From a virus, in the IMG/VR virus record IMGVR_UViG_3300037459_000027, positions 1 through 23,654 of that record: DNA of 23,654 nucleotides; one strand, 5' to 3'. This document shows positions 20,716-23,654 of the stretch, piece by piece. How positions within the stretch are numbered: the stretch's first letter is position 1; each line of letters begins with the position of its first letter. The position numbers and the translations under genes are program-made. The notes beneath the pieces were generated by a model. That model was not told the origin of the DNA. It was given only the letters and a program-made list of their open reading frames with translations, and searched no databases.

Positions 20716-20794
20716 GTGGCTCAAAACCGGAGACCATGACACCCTCGGTAGAGAGTGGACTTGCCGCAACTGTGGTGCGAAAGCACACGAGTAA
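20654..20794 (+). CDS. Zinc-ribbon-like small protein in an overlapping frame
   Basis: In a third frame, ATG 20654 opens a 46-aa product whose C-terminal half reads RCVHEWLKTGDHD then REWTCRNCGAKAHE: Cys-x-His, a CxxC pair and a final His, the layout of a small zinc ribbon. It overlaps the 139-aa gene end and the 83-aa gene start. The ribosome site (GTGAGG) is weak and close, and upstream in-frame ATGs exist. I consider the C-terminal motif too regular to be a shadow of the other frames, but the exact start is unsure. Confidence 0.45.
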   Translation: MEQQLLSGPLYLSLTSRCVHEWLKTGDHDTLGREWTCRNCGAKAHE

Positions 20795-20963
20795 GCAGAT
20801 CATCGACTCACTGGAACGTGAGAACTTTGACCTAGTAGCGAAGGTCATCTACCTAATTAACGAGCGACCCGGTTGGAGTGAGGACGACACGTTCACATTC
20901 CCTGACGGGGACACATGGCACAAGTTTGAACCAGAAGGAGACAAGAAATGTCTGACGAAGTAA
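20712..20963 (+). CDS. 83-aa protein of unknown function
   Basis: ATG 20712 overlaps the previous stop (ATGA). The convincing part begins near residue 27: SKQIIDSLERENFDLVAKVI, then YLINERPGWSEDDTFTFPDGD and WHKFEP. The first 25 residues (Thr/Ser/Glu-rich) share DNA with the zinc-ribbon-like frame and look less protein-like. GTG 20775 is therefore an alternative start. It overlaps the next gene by 16 nt. No family is recognised. Confidence 0.6.
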   Translation: MSGSKPETMTPSVESGLAATVVRKHTSKQIIDSLERENFDLVAKVIYLINERPGWSEDDTFTFPDGDTWHKFEPEGDKKCLTK

Positions 20964-21178
20964 AGACCAAGGACATTGGCCTTGCTGATCAGCTAGTGAT
21001 GGACGACTTCGTTCGCACACTGATAGGGTTGATGTTCGATTGCGACAACGACACGGCAGAGCTAGAGGTCGTGCTCAATAACACAGACGGTGGTGAAAAG
21101 CCTCGCCTGCTGTTGGAACTTAAACTCACCGCCATCAATGGCAAGCCGACACAAGGAGCAGATGATGCCGCAGGGTAG
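20948..21178 (+). CDS. 76-aa acidic protein of unknown function
   Basis: ATG 20948 (MSDEVKTKDIGLADQL) has GAAGGAG upstream within the previous gene. The product is acidic, with a helical first half (LVMDDFVRTLIGLMFDCDND) and a beta-like second half (AELEVVLNNTDGGEKPRLLL). Its end overlaps the AAA+ gene start by 14 nt and carries the ribosome site (AAGGAG) of that gene. It may be a partner of the AAA+/VWA pair, by position only. Confidence 0.6.
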   Translation: MSDEVKTKDIGLADQLVMDDFVRTLIGLMFDCDNDTAELEVVLNNTDGGEKPRLLLELKLTAINGKPTQGADDAAG

Positions 21179-22253
21179 CTCACTCAAGGGTAAGTATGAC
21201 AGTGATGTGATCGCTGCCATTGTCGAGACCCGACAACAAGAGGAAATGGCTAATGTCACCGACCCCCTCACCGAGATTGCTGAGTTCAAAATTGACAAAC
21301 CCGAAGGGTTTGTGCTCTTCAGCGACGTATTCTGGAAACCCAAAGAGATACCGGACATTGCCTTCCCAATGTTCAAGCTTGAAGATTGGGATGAAGAGGC
21401 CCAGTTCCATATCCCGGCTGTCGATCCCCACTGGATTTGGAACAAGAAAGTTACGGAAAAATTTGCGCTCGCTATGTCTTGCGGAGATACCACATTGCTT
21501 CACGGTCTCCAAGGGACTGGTAAGTCTTGCCTCGCTGAACAGTGGTGCGCTAAGTTTATCATCCCGGCGTGGCGCATGTCATGTAACCGAGAGACCAGAG
21601 AGGGACACTTCCTTGGTTCACCCGGAGTAGAGTATGATGCCGAAGGTAAGATGTTCATCAAGCAGGAGCCAACACTCCTTACTGACTCGCTCAAATACGG
21701 TGGTATGTTCATCGAAGATGAAGCGTTTCGACACAATGCAGCGCTCGTGCTTCAGTCGCTCCGAGAGAAGAACACTCGCAGCCTTATGCTCCCAGATGCA
21801 CCGGGTCGGACCAGCGCTGACCGTAAACTCACTGCACCTGTCGGTCGATGGTGGTACGTTCTTACGGATAATACATGTGGATCAGGTGATGAAACGGGTA
21901 TCTTCGATGCTGAAGTCCAAGACGCATCTACGCTTGACAGAGTGGGTGCATCTATCGAAGTTAAGTACCTTAGTAAAGCGCAAGAGAGGCGCATACTCAA
22001 AAAGCATTGCGATCTGAACATACAGATCATTGACGGTATGCTGGAGTTCGCCAAGCTAGTGCGCCTAGCGTTTGAGGACCAGACCCTACTGTCTACGTTC
22101 AGTGTCCGATCCCTGTTAGCATGGGTCGAGAAGACTGCAATGACAGGCAGCATAGAGCTGGGCCTCCAACTCACATGGTACGACAAGCTGTGCGGTGACG
22201 ACAAGGCCACCGTCAGAGATATGTTTCATCAGGTATTTGAGAGGACGCTATGA
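21165..22253 (+). CDS. AAA+ ATPase of the CobS/MoxR type
   Basis: The start is ATG 21165 (MPQGSSLKGKYDSD), 6 nt after AAGGAG; ATG 21162 has too short a gap. The 362-aa protein has Walker A GLQGTGKS (114-121), Walker B MFIEDE (181-186), sensor 1 VLTDNT (N236), a DRVG arginine-finger region (R259) and a sensor 2 FSVRSLL (R315). This layout matches the CobS and MoxR clades, whose members work with VWA-domain partners as chaperone or chelatase machines. The partner gene follows with an ATGA overlap. No cobalamin gene is present, so cobalt chelation is unlikely; protein remodelling is the better guess. Hairpins with GAA loops occur at 21295 and 21708. Confidence 0.88.
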   Translation: MPQGSSLKGKYDSDVIAAIVETRQQEEMANVTDPLTEIAEFKIDKPEGFVLFSDVFWKPKEIPDIAFPMFKLEDWDEEAQFHIPAVDPHWIWNKKVTEKFALAMSCGDTTLLHGLQGTGKSCLAEQWCAKFIIPAWRMSCNRETREGHFLGSPGVEYDAEGKMFIKQEPTLLTDSLKYGGMFIEDEAFRHNAALVLQSLREKNTRSLMLPDAPGRTSADRKLTAPVGRWWYVLTDNTCGSGDETGIFDAEVQDASTLDRVGASIEVKYLSKAQERRILKKHCDLNIQIIDGMLEFAKLVRLAFEDQTLLSTFSVRSLLAWVEKTAMTGSIELGLQLTWYDKLCGDDKATVRDMFHQVFERTL

Positions 22254-23654
22254 CTAAGATTGCATCCGTATTGGATGTTGACCACATCACCAGTGTACTC
22301 CATCGTAGATGCCAGTCACATGGTGTCACGTTGGAGTGGACAAACTCTGCTAACGTAGCCATGACCAATGGGGAGCGCATCATACTCCCCAAGATTAAGC
22401 AGCCCGTCACTCAAGAGGCGCTCGATAATCTGTACGGTTACGTGATACATGAGTGTGGTCACCATTCAAGGCCCGAAGCGTTCACCATTATGAACGCAGC
22501 TAAACCACCCGATGCAGTATGTGCTATGTACAACATCATTGAAGATGATGGGATGGAGCGAGAGGTAGCACAGATGTACAGTGGTGACGCCAAGGCACTA
22601 GGTATGCACAACTCACGGACTATCAAAGAGATTAGTGAGAAGTGGACCTCTAGTGCTCATGAGTGGCCCGAGAATTTAACGGAGCAGGACATAGCTCCGA
22701 TGGCAGTCACTACATTGGGGCAGCTATCCCGCATGGCGTGGGACAGTTGGTCCAATACCAACCGACACCTCTTTATGAATAGCCTGCCGCCAGTAGCCGG
22801 GAAACTGGTGGATGATCTAGTGAACGAGGGTTGGGTCGAGCGAATGGAGCAGACACAGGACCCATATGAAACATGGGACGTAGCAATAGACCTAGTGAAG
22901 CGGCTGTACCCTGACGTTGACGACGAGAAGCTTGAAGAGTGTCGCCAGAAGGGACACGATGGCCCACCTGAAGAGGACGACGAGTCAGGTAAGGAACCCG
23001 GTGAGGAAGGAGAAGGTGATGGTCAAGGTGAGGGTGAAGGTCAACAGGGCAAGGATGAATCGAATGATGACGGCGGCGATGGTGGAGCAGATGCACCAGC
23101 ACAATCGGAACAAGGTAAATGTGGCCCACTTACTGATGCGGAAGGCAAGCTACCCGGCGAGGGCAAAATTATACATTGGAAGGAAGCTGTCGCCTCCCAG
23201 CATGACGAATGGAAACCTAAAGACCCAAATGCACCGGCTGGGAATGTCGGGATTGATTGGACTGACTACTCAAGAGGTAGTGTCGTACTTATGCCACAAA
23301 AGCTAATCAATGTGGTGGACTGTACCAAGCACGGCAATGAGCCGGTGTCGCATGATAGCTACCACAGTTGCGGTTCACCGGGCAGTTTCATGCCTGACAA
23401 TGCGTCGAGCCGATCATTTGCCAACCAAATCAGACGCTACATACAAGCACAAGCCCGTGTCCAATTCGATAGCGAGAAGTTTCATGGTCGGCTTGACAAG
23501 CGTGGGATTGTGAGGTTGGCACTACCACCCATTGATGGTGGTGAGTGGAACAAGAAGATATTCTACGAGATGCGATTGGCCGATGCGAGGTCCACCTGCA
23601 TCATGGTACTCACCGACTGGTCCGGTTCAATGAACGGGATGAAGATGGTACATG
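22250..23654 (+). CDS. CobT-like VWA-domain protein with HECGH metalloprotease-like motif (3' end outside window)
   Basis: ATG 22250 overlaps the AAA+ stop (ATGA), and the frame stays open for 468 codons to the window edge. Residues 60-100 hold a zincin-like signature: YVIHECGHHSRPE (HExxH at 67-71), then YNIIEDDGME (94-103) with a possible third ligand E98. Residues about 225-290 are an acidic low-complexity linker (PGEEGEGDGQGEGEGQQG). At the end is a MIDAS motif, VLTDWSGSM (DxSxS, D456, S458, S460), opening a von Willebrand A domain. CobT-like partners of MoxR/CobS ATPases have an acidic linker and a VWA domain, and many also keep HExxH. The pair probably forms an ATP-driven remodelling or proteolysis complex. 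Its substrate is unknown. Confidence 0.85.
   Translation, partial: MTKIASVLDVDHITSVLHRRCQSHGVTLEWTNSANVAMTNGERIILPKIKQPVTQEALDNLYGYVIHECGHHSRPEAFTIMNAAKPPDAVCAMYNIIEDDGMEREVAQMYSGDAKALGMHNSRTIKEISEKWTSSAHEWPENLTEQDIAPMAVTTLGQLSRMAWDSWSNTNRHLFMNSLPPVAGKLVDDLVNEGWVERMEQTQDPYETWDVAIDLVKRLYPDVDDEKLEECRQKGHDGPPEEDDESGKEPGEEGEGDGQGEGEGQQGKDESNDDGGDGGADAPAQSEQGKCGPLTDAEGKLPGEGKIIHWKEAVASQHDEWKPKDPNAPAGNVGIDWTDYSRGSVVLMPQKLINVVDCTKHGNEPVSHDSYHSCGSPGSFMPDNASSRSFANQIRRYIQAQARVQFDSEKFHGRLDKRGIVRLALPPIDGGEWNKKIFYEMRLADARSTCIMVLTDWSGSMNGMKMVH

Overview
The window comes from a lytic-style double-stranded DNA tailed phage with a podovirus-type virion (short tail: portal, adaptor and nozzle, and no tape measure or sheath). 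No integrase, repressor gene or bacterial housekeeping gene is visible. The host is probably Gram-negative: genes have good Shine-Dalgarno sites, one protein has a lipobox, and another is a type II secretion-like pseudopilin. The exact host cannot be read from the sequence.

Left arm (1-15322), all on the minus strand. Read in the direction of transcription, it starts with a lipoprotein and a secreted HExxH metalloprotease-like protein. A CAU-anticodon tRNA follows, with a tRNA-like relic just upstream of it. Next come the small terminase, an unexpected beta-propeller-like protein, the large terminase, portal, a 90-aa protein, scaffold, major capsid protein and a capsid-associated beta-rich protein. 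After a UUCG-type hairpin come the tail adaptor, a 142-aa protein, the tail nozzle, two small proteins and a large internal virion protein that runs off the window. Most neighbours are joined by TAATG or ATGA overlaps.

Control region (15323-15844). This AT-rich divergent intergenic stretch holds a G/C-run tract, several palindromes, two operator-like inverted repeats sharing the half-site TATCAAC, a good sigma70-type promoter whose -35 box lies inside one of those repeats, and a strong leader hairpin before the first rightward gene.

Right arm (15845-23654), all on the plus strand. Three small acidic or alanine-rich genes of unknown function are followed by a terminator and a gap of about 580 bp with no convincing gene. 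A pseudopilin gene then leads a tightly packed run of small orphan genes, including 23-, 27- and 31-codon micro-ORFs and overlapping reading frames. The run ends in an AAA+ ATPase (CobS/MoxR type) coupled to a VWA-domain protein with a metalloprotease-like HECGH motif (CobT-like, cut by the window end).

The most unusual feature is structural. From about 15866 to 17004 the DNA is tiled with short perfect inverted repeats, most with a loop of exactly three bases. They have unrelated stem sequences, lie in all codon phases, and run through coding sequence and stop codons. At least thirteen have stems of 7 bp or more, where well under one is expected by chance. No standard feature type explains this.
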